Source: Caballeronia temeraria (GTDB lineage: Bacteria > Pseudomonadota > Gammaproteobacteria > Burkholderiales > Burkholderiaceae). Taken from it: a DNA stretch of 64,000 bases. A model generated the notes under the pieces. That model was not told the DNA's origin, did not search any database, and was given only the letters and a program-made list of their open reading frames with translations. Shown in pieces: positions 43,288 through 52,123 of this stretch. A program made the translations under genes and the position numbers. Position 1 is the stretch's first letter. The number at the start of each line of letters is the position of its first letter. Location: the NCBI RefSeq assembly GCF_001544795.2, contig NZ_FCOI02000024.1:1-64000 (forward strand), in the 5' to 3' direction.

Positions 43288-44436
43288 TCAAAGTGTGGGA
43301 AAGAGGGCGCGCGCCCGCGCGATGAGTGCGCGGTCGCTGTTGCGCGGGCCGATGATCGACAGCGCGAGCGGGCCCGATGCGTCGCTCGCGACCGGCACGG
43401 TCACTTGCGGCAGCCCCGCCATTGCGGCGATGGCGTTCATGGTGAGCGCGTCGCGATAGAACAAGCCGACGCGTTCGGGCGTTTCGTTCATCGCGAGCAG
43501 CCCGAGCGGCGCGGTGGGCAGCACGATGAGGGCACCGGCCACGATCCGTTCGACGTGCGCGGCGAGTTGCGCACGCAGGACGCGGCAGCAGGCTACTTGC
43601 GCGTCGTCGAGCGCTTTCAGACGGGCGAAGCGCGCGGCGATATCCGCGCCGAAGCGCGGCGTGTTCGCATCGATCCATGTGCCGAGCGACGCGCGTATCG
43701 CATCGTCCTGAAGATGCTGATAGACGACCAGCCAGCGCGCCGGATCGCCATTGAAGACGTCGATTTCGTCGCTCGCTGTCGATAGCGCGCGCAGGCGGCG
43801 GGCATCGTCCGGGTCGCGGGCCGCGCGGGCATCGAACGCTTCCTTGCACATGACGAGCGACGCGGCCACCTCCACGGATGGCACGCCGTCGAGTAGCACA
43901 TTGGCCACCCGCGCGAGCATCTCGCCGCTGCGCGCGAACCAGCCGACCGTATCGAAGCACGGCGCGAAGGGCAGCACGCCTTCGGTCGATACTGCGCCGT
44001 GCGTGGGACGAATGCCCCAGAGGCCGCAGAAGGCCGCGGGCACGCGGACCGAACCGCCGGTGTCGGTGCCGAGCGCGAAATCCACCTCGCCGCTCGCGAC
44101 AGCGGACGCCGAACCGCTCGACGATCCGCCAGGCAAAGCGTGAGGCCAGCGCGGGTTGAGCGGCGTGCCGTAGTGCGCATTGATGCCTTCGAGGCTGTAG
44201 GCGAGTTCGTCCGTGATGGTCTTGCCGTCCACCGATGCGCCCGCTGCGAGCAGCCTTGCCACCGAAGGCGCGTGTTGCGTGGCGGGCTCATGCGTCGCAT
44301 GCCAGTCCGGATTGCCGCCGCCCGTGACGATGCCGGCGACGTCGATCAGATCCTTGACGGCGAAGCGCAGACCGTCGAGCGTGCCGCGCGCCGTGGCCTC
44401 GACGCGCACGCGCGGGCCGGGCACGAATGCGCTCAT
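43288..44436 (-). CDS. Second amidase-signature hydrolase
   Basis: The 382-residue enzyme is shorter than typical amidases. The triad is present: Lys in RFAVKDLIDVAG (about residue 26), and the Ser pair in PGGSSSGSASAVASG and GTDTGGSVRVPAAFCG. ATG 44436 overlaps the stop of the cysteine hydrolase gene (ATGA). The short N terminus and the sequence LWGIRPTHGAVS resemble AtzF/allophanate-hydrolase-like and plant AMI1-like amidases, but it lacks the extra C-terminal domain of allophanate hydrolase. It probably removes another amide in the same pathway. Confidence 0.78.
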   Translation of the reverse strand: MSAFVPGPRVRVEATARGTLDGLRFAVKDLIDVAGIVTGGGNPDWHATHEPATQHAPSVARLLAAGASVDGKTITDELAYSLEGINAHYGTPLNPRWPHALPGGSSSGSASAVASGEVDFALGTDTGGSVRVPAAFCGLWGIRPTHGAVSTEGVLPFAPCFDTVGWFARSGEMLARVANVLLDGVPSVEVAASLVMCKEAFDARAARDPDDARRLRALSTASDEIDVFNGDPARWLVVYQHLQDDAIRASLGTWIDANTPRFGADIAARFARLKALDDAQVACCRVLRAQLAAHVERIVAGALIVLPTAPLGLLAMNETPERVGLFYRDALTMNAIAAMAGLPQVTVPVASDASGPLALSIIGPRNSDRALIARARALFPTL

Positions 44437-45239
44437 CGGCCGGCTCCGTCGAGCGCCGCGGCGAACTGCAGCGAATCGGCGACGAACCCGTAGCACTTCT
44501 TCACGTTCCAGATGCTCGCCTGCGTGCAGAACTCGGGCGACGACGTCGCGCAGCAATCGGCCAGCATCACGCAGCCGTAGCCGAGGAAGTTCGCGTCGGT
44601 GAGCGTGTGCATTACGCACTGATCGGTGTTGACGCCGGCGAAGAACACGGTGCGCGTGCCGAGGTTGCGCAGGATGCTGTCGAGGGGCGTATCCCAGAAG
44701 CCGCTGATCCGGTACTTGTCCACGCGAATATCGCTTGCCTCGATCGGCAGTTCGTCGACCACCGCGGCCGCCCACGAATCCTTCTCCAGCACGCGCGCGC
44801 CATGTTCCGGCAGCGGCTCGCCGAGGCCGATGCCCGTGCCTGTCGGCTTATACAGATGGAGCTGGTTCGGCGGCATGTTGGCGAGGTCCGGCCGGTTGCC
44901 CCAGTTCACCCAGATCACCGGCACGCCGCTTCGGCGCGCGATCGGAAGCAGGCGCTGCAATGGTGCGATCGGCGCGCGATCCGCACTGAAATCGCCCCCG
45001 ATGTGATCGACCCACCCGCCTTTGGTGCAGAAGTCGTTCTGCATGTCGATGACGACGAGCGCTGCTTTTTCGACGTCGAAGCGCACCTTCTGCGGCTCCG
45101 AATCGAGCAGCGCGAGGCGCGGCGCGGGCGTCGTGACGGCCATGTCGACAACCTCGGCGCTGGCGTGCCAGCAGGTCTGCGCGAACCGGCCGAGGAGGCC
45201 GCCGGGCGTTGTCTGTGTTGGCTTCGAGGGGTGGTCCAT
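44433..45239 (-). CDS. Isochorismatase-family cysteine hydrolase (RutB/biuret-hydrolase-like)
   Basis: The 268-residue cysteine hydrolase has the triad D65 (VVIDMQNDF), K175 (VDKYRISGFWDT) and C208 (GVNTDQCVMHT) in a Rossmann-like fold. Relatives include biuret hydrolase, ureidoacrylate hydrolase (RutB) and N-carbamoylsarcosine amidase, all of which release ammonia from carbamoyl or amide groups. The ~50-residue N-terminal extension resembles RutB-like proteins. It is the first gene of the minus-strand amidase operon, divergent from the BMP-type transporter. Confidence 0.82.
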   Translation of the reverse strand: MDHPSKPTQTTPGGLLGRFAQTCWHASAEVVDMAVTTPAPRLALLDSEPQKVRFDVEKAALVVIDMQNDFCTKGGWVDHIGGDFSADRAPIAPLQRLLPIARRSGVPVIWVNWGNRPDLANMPPNQLHLYKPTGTGIGLGEPLPEHGARVLEKDSWAAAVVDELPIEASDIRVDKYRISGFWDTPLDSILRNLGTRTVFFAGVNTDQCVMHTLTDANFLGYGCVMLADCCATSSPEFCTQASIWNVKKCYGFVADSLQFAAALDGAGR

Positions 45240-45438
45240 CGGGTTCTCCGAAAGCGTTGGGGCGTGGGCGGATGGAGCTGGCGGGGCCGGTGCCGTCGCG
45301 TTCGCGATGCGTGCATCGGCTCGCCATGAGCAGGATGTTCTTCAGTGGACCGGGTGTGCATTGGCATCGAAGTTGCAATGCAGATTTCAGTCATGAATAA
45401 CCTACTTACCGAAAGTCAACGCAAAAGGAGTGCCAGTG

Positions 45439-46470
45439 ATGTTCAGTTTCGAAGAAGCTTCGCGCGACTCAGCGCGCCGCCGTTTCGTCGTCCGCGTCTC
45501 GGCCCTGGTTGCGCTGCTGGCGCCGGCCGTGTTCATCGCGCCCGCCTTCATGGCGACGGGCGCCCAGGCAGCCGACGACACGATGCGCGTCGGCGTGCTG
45601 ATTCCCGGCTCCAAGACCGACAAGGGCTGGATGGAGTCGGGCTACGACGGCGTGAGCGCCGCGCAGAAAGAGTTCGGGCCGAAGCTCAAGACGCAGATCA
45701 TCGAGAATATCAACTATGCGGACATGGAGCAGGCGCTCACGAACCTCGCTACGAAGAACCAGCTCGTGATCGGGATCGGCGGACAGACGCAGGCCGCGGT
45801 GCTCAAGATCGCCAAGCGCTTTCCGAATGTGAAATTCTCGATCGTCGGCGGCAACAAGGGCGAGTCGATGCCGCCCAACGTGGCGGGCTACGACGTCAAG
45901 CAGGCGGAGATCGCGTTCGTTGCGGGCGCGGCCGCCGCGATGCTCTCGAAGAGCGGCGCGGTGAGTTACGTGGGCGGCATGGAAATTCCGTCCATCGTGA
46001 ACGCGGGCAAGGAGTTCGGCAACGGCGCCCGCTATATCAATCCAAAGGTCAAGTACTTCGAAAGCTACACCGGCGATTTCGACAACGTCGCCAAGGCGCG
46101 TGAGGCGACTGCCGCAGCCATCGCGCAGGGCGCCGACATCCACTATCACATCCTCAATCTCGGCTTGCGCGGGATGGAGCAGGCAGCCAAGGAGAAGGGC
46201 ACGCACATCATCGGAAGCTACACGGACCGTTGCGGCAGCGATCCGCTTTACGTTGCCTACAGCATCACGGGCGTGGGATATCAGGCTCAGTATGCGATCG
46301 AACAACTGGCCAAGAATCAGTGGCAACCGGGCTACAAGGCATTCGGCCTCGCCATGGGACCGAAGGCGTCGGGCCTCGTCATCTGCAAGTCCACGCCGGC
46401 AATGGACGCGAAGATCAAGCAGATCGAAGACGACATCCTGAGCGGGAAGATCAAGGTGTCCGAAGGATGA
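45439..46470 (+). CDS. BMP-family ABC transporter substrate-binding protein (purine/nucleoside type)
   Basis: The 343-residue binding protein of the BMP/PnrA family has a signal peptide (LVALLAPAVFIAPAFMATGAQA in two parts) followed by MRVGVLIPGSKTDKGWMESG. It carries FVAGAAAAMLSKSGAVSYVGG and the C-terminal EDDILSGKIKVSEG. ATG 45439 lies 8 bases after AGGAG. Members bind nucleosides, purines or related heterocycles. It heads a four-gene transporter operon divergent from the amidase operon, so a ureide, purine or pyrimidine-derived nitrogen source is likely. Confidence 0.85.
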   Translation: MFSFEEASRDSARRRFVVRVSALVALLAPAVFIAPAFMATGAQAADDTMRVGVLIPGSKTDKGWMESGYDGVSAAQKEFGPKLKTQIIENINYADMEQALTNLATKNQLVIGIGGQTQAAVLKIAKRFPNVKFSIVGGNKGESMPPNVAGYDVKQAEIAFVAGAAAAMLSKSGAVSYVGGMEIPSIVNAGKEFGNGARYINPKVKYFESYTGDFDNVAKAREATAAAIAQGADIHYHILNLGLRGMEQAAKEKGTHIIGSYTDRCGSDPLYVAYSITGVGYQAQYAIEQLAKNQWQPGYKAFGLAMGPKASGLVICKSTPAMDAKIKQIEDDILSGKIKVSEG

Positions 46471-48053
46471 GCACGCTACCGTCACCTTCGGCTGGCGGCG
46501 ACGTCGAACCGATCCTGTCGCTGAGCGGCATCGGCAAGCGCTTCGGTGCGTTCGTCGCGCTCGATGACGTGTCGCTCGATCTCGCGCCCGGCGACGTGCA
46601 TTGTCTGCTCGGCGAAAATGGCGCGGGCAAGTCGACGCTGTGCAACGTGATCTTCGGCGTGCATCAGCCGGATTCGGGCGCGATGAAGGTGAACGGCGCG
46701 CCGTATCGTCCGCGCAATCCGCGTGAGGCGCTGGCGCGGGGCATCGCGATGGTGCATCAGCACTTCAGTCTCGTCGACGACGCCAGCGTGCTCGACAACC
46801 TGCTGCTCGGGCGGGCGCGCGGCTGGTTGAATCGGCAGCGTGAAGCCGGCCGCGTGCGCGACGTGCTGACGAGCGTCGGCCTCGAGCTACCGCTCGATGC
46901 GAAGGTGGCGGACCTTTCGGTGGGCGAGCGCCAGCGCGTGGAGATCGTGAAATGCCTGTTGCGCGATCCGCGCCTGCTGCTGCTCGACGAGCCGACCGCC
47001 GTGTTGCTGCCCGCCGAGATCGACGCCCTGCTGGACACCTGCGAGCGTGTGGCGAGGCGCGGCTGCGCAGTGGTGCTGGTCACGCACAAGCTGCGCGAAA
47101 TCAGCCGTATCGCCACGCAGGCGACGGTGCTGCAATCGGGGCGCGTGGTGGCGCGTTCGGCATCGCCCGCGCGCGAGATCGACCGGCTCGTGCACGCGAT
47201 GATCCATCGCGAAGATAGCGATGCGCCCGACGCCCCCGACGACCTCGCCGCACGTCTGTCGCTGGTTCGCGCAAGCTCGCCTTACTCGCGGCCGTTGCAG
47301 GACGAAGTGCTGCAGATCGACGCGCTCTCGGCGACGGATGCCGACGGCGTGAAGCGCCTGTCGGACTGCACGCTCGTCGTGAATCGCGGCGAAATCGTCG
47401 GCATCGCGGGCGTGGAGGGCAATGGGCAGAGCGAACTCGGCGCGGTGCTCGCGGGCATGCTCGGCGCGTCAGCGGGGCGCTTCTTCATCGCGGGCCGGGA
47501 CATGACGCAGGCGAGCCCGCGCGAACTGACGGCGGCCGGCGTGGGTATCGTGCCGGAAGACCGTCATGCGGTCGGTTGCGTAACTGGCATGAGCCTCGCG
47601 GACAACCTGTTGCTCAATCATCTCGACCGCTATACGAAAGGTGGATTCCTGAAGCGCCGCGCGATGCGCGCCGCCGCGCTGGAACTGATGCAGCGCTTCG
47701 ACGTGCGCGCGAGCGGACCGGACGCGCTGTTCGGCGGTCTGTCCGGCGGCAATCAGCAGAAAGCGGTGCTCGCGCGAGAACTGACGCTCGATCCGCTGCT
47801 GTTCTTGCTGGCCGCACAGCCGACGCGCGGTCTCGATGTCGGCGCGGTCGCGGCGGTGTATTCGCATATCCGCGCGGCGCGGGACCGCGGCGTGGGCGTG
47901 CTGTTGATTTCGTCCGAACTCGACGAACTGATGAGCGTCGCCGACCGCATCGTGGTGCTGTATCGCGGCCGCATCATGGGCGCCTGCGCGCCCGATGCGA
48001 GCAATCGCGGACGCATCGGCGCATGGATGGCAGGCGCGGGAGAGGAAGCATGA
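46467..48053 (+). CDS. Double ATP-binding protein of BMP-type ABC transporter
   Basis: The 528-residue ATPase has two ABC cassettes, as in nucleoside (NupO/YufO-like) and RbsA-type systems. The N-terminal cassette is intact (Walker A GENGAGKST at residues 49-57, signature LSVGERQRVEI, Walker B LLLLDEPTAVL). The C-terminal one has a degenerate Walker A (GVEGNGQSEL) but a clear signature LSGGNQQKAVLAREL and AAQPTRGLDVGA. Its ATG overlaps the stop of the binding protein and its stop overlaps the next start (ATGA both times). Confidence 0.87.
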   Translation: MSTLPSPSAGGDVEPILSLSGIGKRFGAFVALDDVSLDLAPGDVHCLLGENGAGKSTLCNVIFGVHQPDSGAMKVNGAPYRPRNPREALARGIAMVHQHFSLVDDASVLDNLLLGRARGWLNRQREAGRVRDVLTSVGLELPLDAKVADLSVGERQRVEIVKCLLRDPRLLLLDEPTAVLLPAEIDALLDTCERVARRGCAVVLVTHKLREISRIATQATVLQSGRVVARSASPAREIDRLVHAMIHREDSDAPDAPDDLAARLSLVRASSPYSRPLQDEVLQIDALSATDADGVKRLSDCTLVVNRGEIVGIAGVEGNGQSELGAVLAGMLGASAGRFFIAGRDMTQASPRELTAAGVGIVPEDRHAVGCVTGMSLADNLLLNHLDRYTKGGFLKRRAMRAAALELMQRFDVRASGPDALFGGLSGGNQQKAVLARELTLDPLLFLLAAQPTRGLDVGAVAAVYSHIRAARDRGVGVLLISSELDELMSVADRIVVLYRGRIMGACAPDASNRGRIGAWMAGAGEEA

Positions 48054-49165
48054 ATCCGCAGATGAAGTTGCAATCGCCACTGAGTTCGCCGCGGTCTTCG
48101 CTCATGGATGTTCGCTCGCCTCAGTGGCGCGTGGCTTGCGTGATCGCCGCCGCCGTTGCCGTCGCAATGTTCGCCGCGCTTGCGTTGATCGCGCTGATGC
48201 ATGTGTCGGTGAAGGAGGCGATCGACGCCTTCGCCGACGGCGCGTGGGGCTCGCCGTATGCCATCGGTGCATCGCTTAACCGCAGCATCGCGTTCGCGCT
48301 GGTCGGCACGGGCTTCGTGATCGCGAATCGCGCGAAGCTCACCAATGTCGGCGGCGAAGGGCAGCTTGCGATCGGCGGCATCGTCGCCACGGCGATGAGC
48401 CTCTACGGCGGCTGCGCGCATTTGCCGTTCGGCCTGTCGTTCGTCGTGCCGATGCTGTGCGCAGCCTGCGCAGGCGCGCTTTGGGGCGGCGTGCCCGGTG
48501 TGCTGAAGGCGAAGGCGGGCACCAACGAAGTGATCAGCACGCTGCTGCTGTCGTTCATCGCGGTGTGGCTGCTGTATTGGTGCGTGCAGAGCGAAGCATT
48601 GCTTCGACAGCCAATGAACAACGCCGCCACGCTGCCCGAATCGCTTGAAATCCCCGATGTGACGAAACTCCCGGCGATCTTCGCCGCGAGCGGCATGAAT
48701 CTCAACATCGGCCTGCCGGTGACGATCGTGCTCGCCATTGCCGCCGCGATCCTGCTCACCCGCACGCGCTTCGGGCTGTCGCTGCGCGCGGCGGGGCTGA
48801 ACGCTATCGCGGCCCGGCGCGCGGGTCTGCCCATCACGTCGTCGCTAGTCGGTGCGCTCGCGCTCGCGGGCGCGTTCAGCGGCCTCGCCGGCGCATTGAT
48901 GCTGCAAGGCGACCAGTACTCGCTCAAGGCCGGTTTCTCGTCCGGCTACGGCTTCGACGGACTCGTCGTCGGCCTGCTCGCGCGCGGCTCGGTCGCAGGC
49001 GTGTTTGCGGCCGCTTTACTGTTCGGCTTTCTGCGCTCGGGCGGCATCAACATGGAAATGGTCGCGCAAGTGCCTTCGGCGCTCGTGCTGATCGTGCAGG
49101 GCATCGTCACCATCGCGCTGGCGGGCGGCGCGATGTGGCTCGACAAGGGAGGCGCACGCCGATGA
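48050..49165 (+). CDS. BMP-type ABC transporter permease, first subunit (NupP-like)
   Basis: This 371-residue permease of the branched-chain/ribose-like permease superfamily has about nine membrane segments and the block NVGGEGQLAIGGIVAT, diagnostic for nucleoside-type permeases. It overlaps both neighbours by ATGA and pairs with the next product as the channel. Confidence 0.85.
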   Translation: MNPQMKLQSPLSSPRSSLMDVRSPQWRVACVIAAAVAVAMFAALALIALMHVSVKEAIDAFADGAWGSPYAIGASLNRSIAFALVGTGFVIANRAKLTNVGGEGQLAIGGIVATAMSLYGGCAHLPFGLSFVVPMLCAACAGALWGGVPGVLKAKAGTNEVISTLLLSFIAVWLLYWCVQSEALLRQPMNNAATLPESLEIPDVTKLPAIFAASGMNLNIGLPVTIVLAIAAAILLTRTRFGLSLRAAGLNAIAARRAGLPITSSLVGALALAGAFSGLAGALMLQGDQYSLKAGFSSGYGFDGLVVGLLARGSVAGVFAAALLFGFLRSGGINMEMVAQVPSALVLIVQGIVTIALAGGAMWLDKGGARR

Positions 49166-50079
49166 ACCTCGATCTCCTGGCAGTATTCGCGGGCGCATCC
49201 ATCCGGCTTGCCGCGCCGATGATGCTGGCCTCGACCGGCGAACTCGTCAGCGAACGCGCGGGCGTGCTCAACATGAGCGTCGAAGGCATGATGCTGACGG
49301 GTGCGTTCCTCGGCGCGACCTTCTCGTGGCTCACGGGCAATCCGGCTGTCGGACTGCTATGCGGGCTGCTTGGCGTGATTCCGCTCGCGTTGTTGCAGGC
49401 GTTTCTGAGCGTGACTTTGCGCGCGAATCAGATCGTGACGGGCATCGGCATCAATATTCTCGCGCTGGGCGGGACCACACTCGCGTATCGGGAAATTTTC
49501 GGCGAACGTTCCAGCGCGACGATTCCGGGCCTCGCGCACTGGTCGCCGCCGGTGCTCGGCAAGCTGCCGCTGATCGGCGAGGCCGTGTTCGGCCAGGTTT
49601 GGCTGTTCTACGCGGGACTGGCGGTGTTGATCGCGACATCGGTCGTCATGCGGCGCACGGCGCTTGGCGTCGCGCTGCATGCGACCGGGGTCGCGCCGCG
49701 CGCAGTGGATCAATCAGGATTGCCCGTTGCGCGCATCCGGTATGGCGCGGTGGTGTTCTCGGGCGTGATGTCGGCGGCGGCGGGATGCTTCATCTCCATC
49801 GGCGATATTCACACCTTCACCGAGGGCATGACCAACGGAACGGGTTATTTGGCGATTGCGGCGATCATCTTCGGCAACTGGAAGATCGGACGCACCGCGC
49901 TCGCGTGCCTGCTGTTCGGCGCGGCGACCGCGATGCAATTTCAATTGCCGATGTTCGGTCTGCATGTGCCGACTGCATTGCTCATCATGTTGCCCTATCT
50001 GCTTGCGCTGATCGCGGTGGCGGGACTGATCGGACGACAGACCGCACCGCCCGCGCTCACGCAGCCCTTTACGCGCTGA
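49162..50079 (+). CDS. BMP-type ABC transporter permease, second subunit (NupQ-like)
   Basis: This 305-residue permease starts with the family pattern RLAAPMMLASTGELVSERAG and VLNMSVEGMMLTGAF, followed by the ANQIVTGIGINILALGGTTL segment. It completes the ABC transporter. The TetR gene starts about 60 bases downstream on the same strand and may belong to the same transcript. Confidence 0.85.
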   Translation: MNLDLLAVFAGASIRLAAPMMLASTGELVSERAGVLNMSVEGMMLTGAFLGATFSWLTGNPAVGLLCGLLGVIPLALLQAFLSVTLRANQIVTGIGINILALGGTTLAYREIFGERSSATIPGLAHWSPPVLGKLPLIGEAVFGQVWLFYAGLAVLIATSVVMRRTALGVALHATGVAPRAVDQSGLPVARIRYGAVVFSGVMSAAAGCFISIGDIHTFTEGMTNGTGYLAIAAIIFGNWKIGRTALACLLFGAATAMQFQLPMFGLHVPTALLIMLPYLLALIAVAGLIGRQTAPPALTQPFTR

Positions 50080-50140
50080 TGGCGGTAACATTGATGCCCG
50101 ACACGCTCGTTTCACCGCGCTCAACCCGTCGACTCAATTT

Positions 50141-50833
50141 ATGCCTAGCACGACTGTAACCGCCACGAAGCAAGAACCCACGCGCCGTCAGCAACTGGCC
50201 GGGAGAACCCGTGAGCGAATCTTCAGGATTGCGCTGAAGGAATTCGCGGACAAGGGCTTCAGCGGCGCGCGCGTCGAAGGCATCGCGAGCCGTGCGAAAG
50301 TGAATATCCGCATGATCTATCACTACTTCGGCGGCAAGGAGGCGCTTTACGTCGAGGTGCTGGAGCATGTGCTGGCGCGCCTGCGCGAAGCCGAACTTGC
50401 TGTCGCGCTCGATGTGGAAAAGGTCGATCCGGCAGTCGGCATCGTGCAACTCTACGACTTCACTGAAAGCCATTTCTCGGCGCATCCCGAACTTCTGTGC
50501 CTGCTTTCGTGGGAGAACCTGAATCGCGCGCGCTACATGAAACGCTCGAAAGTGATTCCGGTCATGTCGTCGCCGGTGCTCGATAAACTGCGCAGGCTCA
50601 TCGAGCGGGGAGAGACGGCAGGCACGCTGCGCGAGGGCATCGATCCGCTGCATCTTTACGTGACGCTCGTGAGCCTCGCATACTTTCACAAGTCGAATGC
50701 CTACACGCTTTCGCACATGTTCGGCACACCGATGCTCACGCCGTCGTGGCAGGCCGCGCACAGGAAACAGGCGCACGCGCTGGTGCGCAGCTTTCTTGTC
50801 GACGAAGCTGTGGTGAAGGACGCATTTGCCTGA
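50141..50833 (+). CDS. TetR-family regulator, likely of the ureide/purine module
   Basis: The 230-residue protein has an N-terminal TetR helix-turn-helix (TRERIFRIALKEFADKGFSG, then VEGIASRAKVNIRMIYHYFG) and a TetR C-terminal domain with LSWENLNRARYMKRS. The HTH and C domain resemble RutR-like regulators of pyrimidine catabolism. By position it probably controls the BMP transporter and the divergent amidase operon from the 199-base region 45240-45438. I see no obvious palindromic operator there. Confidence 0.75.
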   Translation: MPSTTVTATKQEPTRRQQLAGRTRERIFRIALKEFADKGFSGARVEGIASRAKVNIRMIYHYFGGKEALYVEVLEHVLARLREAELAVALDVEKVDPAVGIVQLYDFTESHFSAHPELLCLLSWENLNRARYMKRSKVIPVMSSPVLDKLRRLIERGETAGTLREGIDPLHLYVTLVSLAYFHKSNAYTLSHMFGTPMLTPSWQAAHRKQAHALVRSFLVDEAVVKDAFA

Positions 50834-50959
50834 CGCCGGAGTGCTTCCATTGCAGACGACGCTATCGGCGACGTCGCGGACGAAGCATACTTCGTGCGTC
50901 ACGACCGGCGCCCCTTTGCGCAGGCATCGTGGCGGACGGTGTGCGCGAGCCCGGTTGAG

Positions 50960-51943
50960 TCAAAGGCTGTCGGCGTCGGCGCCACGCGCGTCGAATCCTG
51001 CCGCCTCGCGCAGCGTGTGCAGCATCGCCCGGGCGCCTGGTGAGAGTTTGTCGCCACGCCGGGTGACGATACCCGCCGGTCCGAGCTTCAGGTCAAGTTC
51101 GAACGGTAGCGCTTCGAGCGTGCCGGCAATGCAATACGGCCGCACCGGCTCGCACGCAAGTGGCGCGATCATGTCGCTCATTTGCAGCAGGCTCGTGATA
51201 ACAGGCAGCGACGAACTCTCGACTACATCGGTCGGCAACGCCAGCTGTCGTTCGAGAAAGCGTTGCGTGAGGCGATTGCGCATCACGTTCCCTTTCGGCG
51301 GCAGGATCCATGTCTGCGGCGCGAGTTCGTCCCAGCTCAGCGTCCTGCGCCCGAAGAGCGGATGGCCAACTCGTGCAAACAGCGCGTGCTGTGCCTCTGC
51401 GAGCGGAACGTAATGTAGTTCCACCAGATCGTCCGGGTTCCAGACTCTCGCGACGATCATATCCAGCTTGCCTTCCTGCAGACGCCGCACGAGCACCTCG
51501 CTGAATTCCATCTCGACGTTGACGCGAATCTGCGGAAAGCGCTTCTTGAGCAACGCCACCGCTCGCGGCACCAGGTTGGTGGCCGCCGTGACTTCAGTGC
51601 CGATGATTGCCTGCCCGGTCAGGCCGGCCTTGAGCGCGGACACTTCGTCGTACGCGTGCTGCAACTCGGCCAGCACGCCGCGCGCATGGCGGATCAACAC
51701 CTCGCCGTACCACGTGGGCTCGACACCGCGCGGATGCCGTTCGAACAATTGCACGCCCATCGTCTCTTCCAGTTCTCGCAGCAGCTTAGTCGCGCCGGGC
51801 TGCGTCATGTGCGCCGCCTCGGCTGCATGCAATACCGAGCGGTGAACGTCGAGTTGAACGATCAGCGCCAATTGACGCATCTTCAGGCGTGCCGGGTCGA
51901 AGCGGCCCGCTGGGTCTTTGTTCGCGTGAACGCCTTCTGTCAT
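50960..51943 (-). CDS. LysR-family regulator divergent from the M24 hydrolase
   Basis: The 327-residue regulator has the LysR helix-turn-helix at about residues 22-52 (LIVQLDVHRSVLHAAEAAHM, TQPGATKLLRELEE) and a C-terminal effector domain. The branch with RHPRGVEPTWYGEVLIRHA resembles GbpR/PcaQ-like LysR proteins. It is divergent from the M24/MHS pair; the 180-base region between (51944-52123) is very AT-rich around 51960-52015 and should hold both promoters and the operator. Effector unknown. Confidence 0.8.
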   Translation of the reverse strand: MTEGVHANKDPAGRFDPARLKMRQLALIVQLDVHRSVLHAAEAAHMTQPGATKLLRELEETMGVQLFERHPRGVEPTWYGEVLIRHARGVLAELQHAYDEVSALKAGLTGQAIIGTEVTAATNLVPRAVALLKKRFPQIRVNVEMEFSEVLVRRLQEGKLDMIVARVWNPDDLVELHYVPLAEAQHALFARVGHPLFGRRTLSWDELAPQTWILPPKGNVMRNRLTQRFLERQLALPTDVVESSSLPVITSLLQMSDMIAPLACEPVRPYCIAGTLEALPFELDLKLGPAGIVTRRGDKLSPGARAMLHTLREAAGFDARGADADSL

Positions 51944-52123
51944 GTTGTCATCTCCACGTATTCCAAATCGATATAGATTCCGAGTTATTTTTCATTATTA
52001 AAGTATATCGGCCGATCCTACTATGGAGACGACCTCCTGCACTCAGGGGGCAAATCCCGATCTTGAGCACCGCGACCGGTTGGTTACCACTGCGCGCGCA
52101 GCCGTACAGGAGACTAGGAAACA

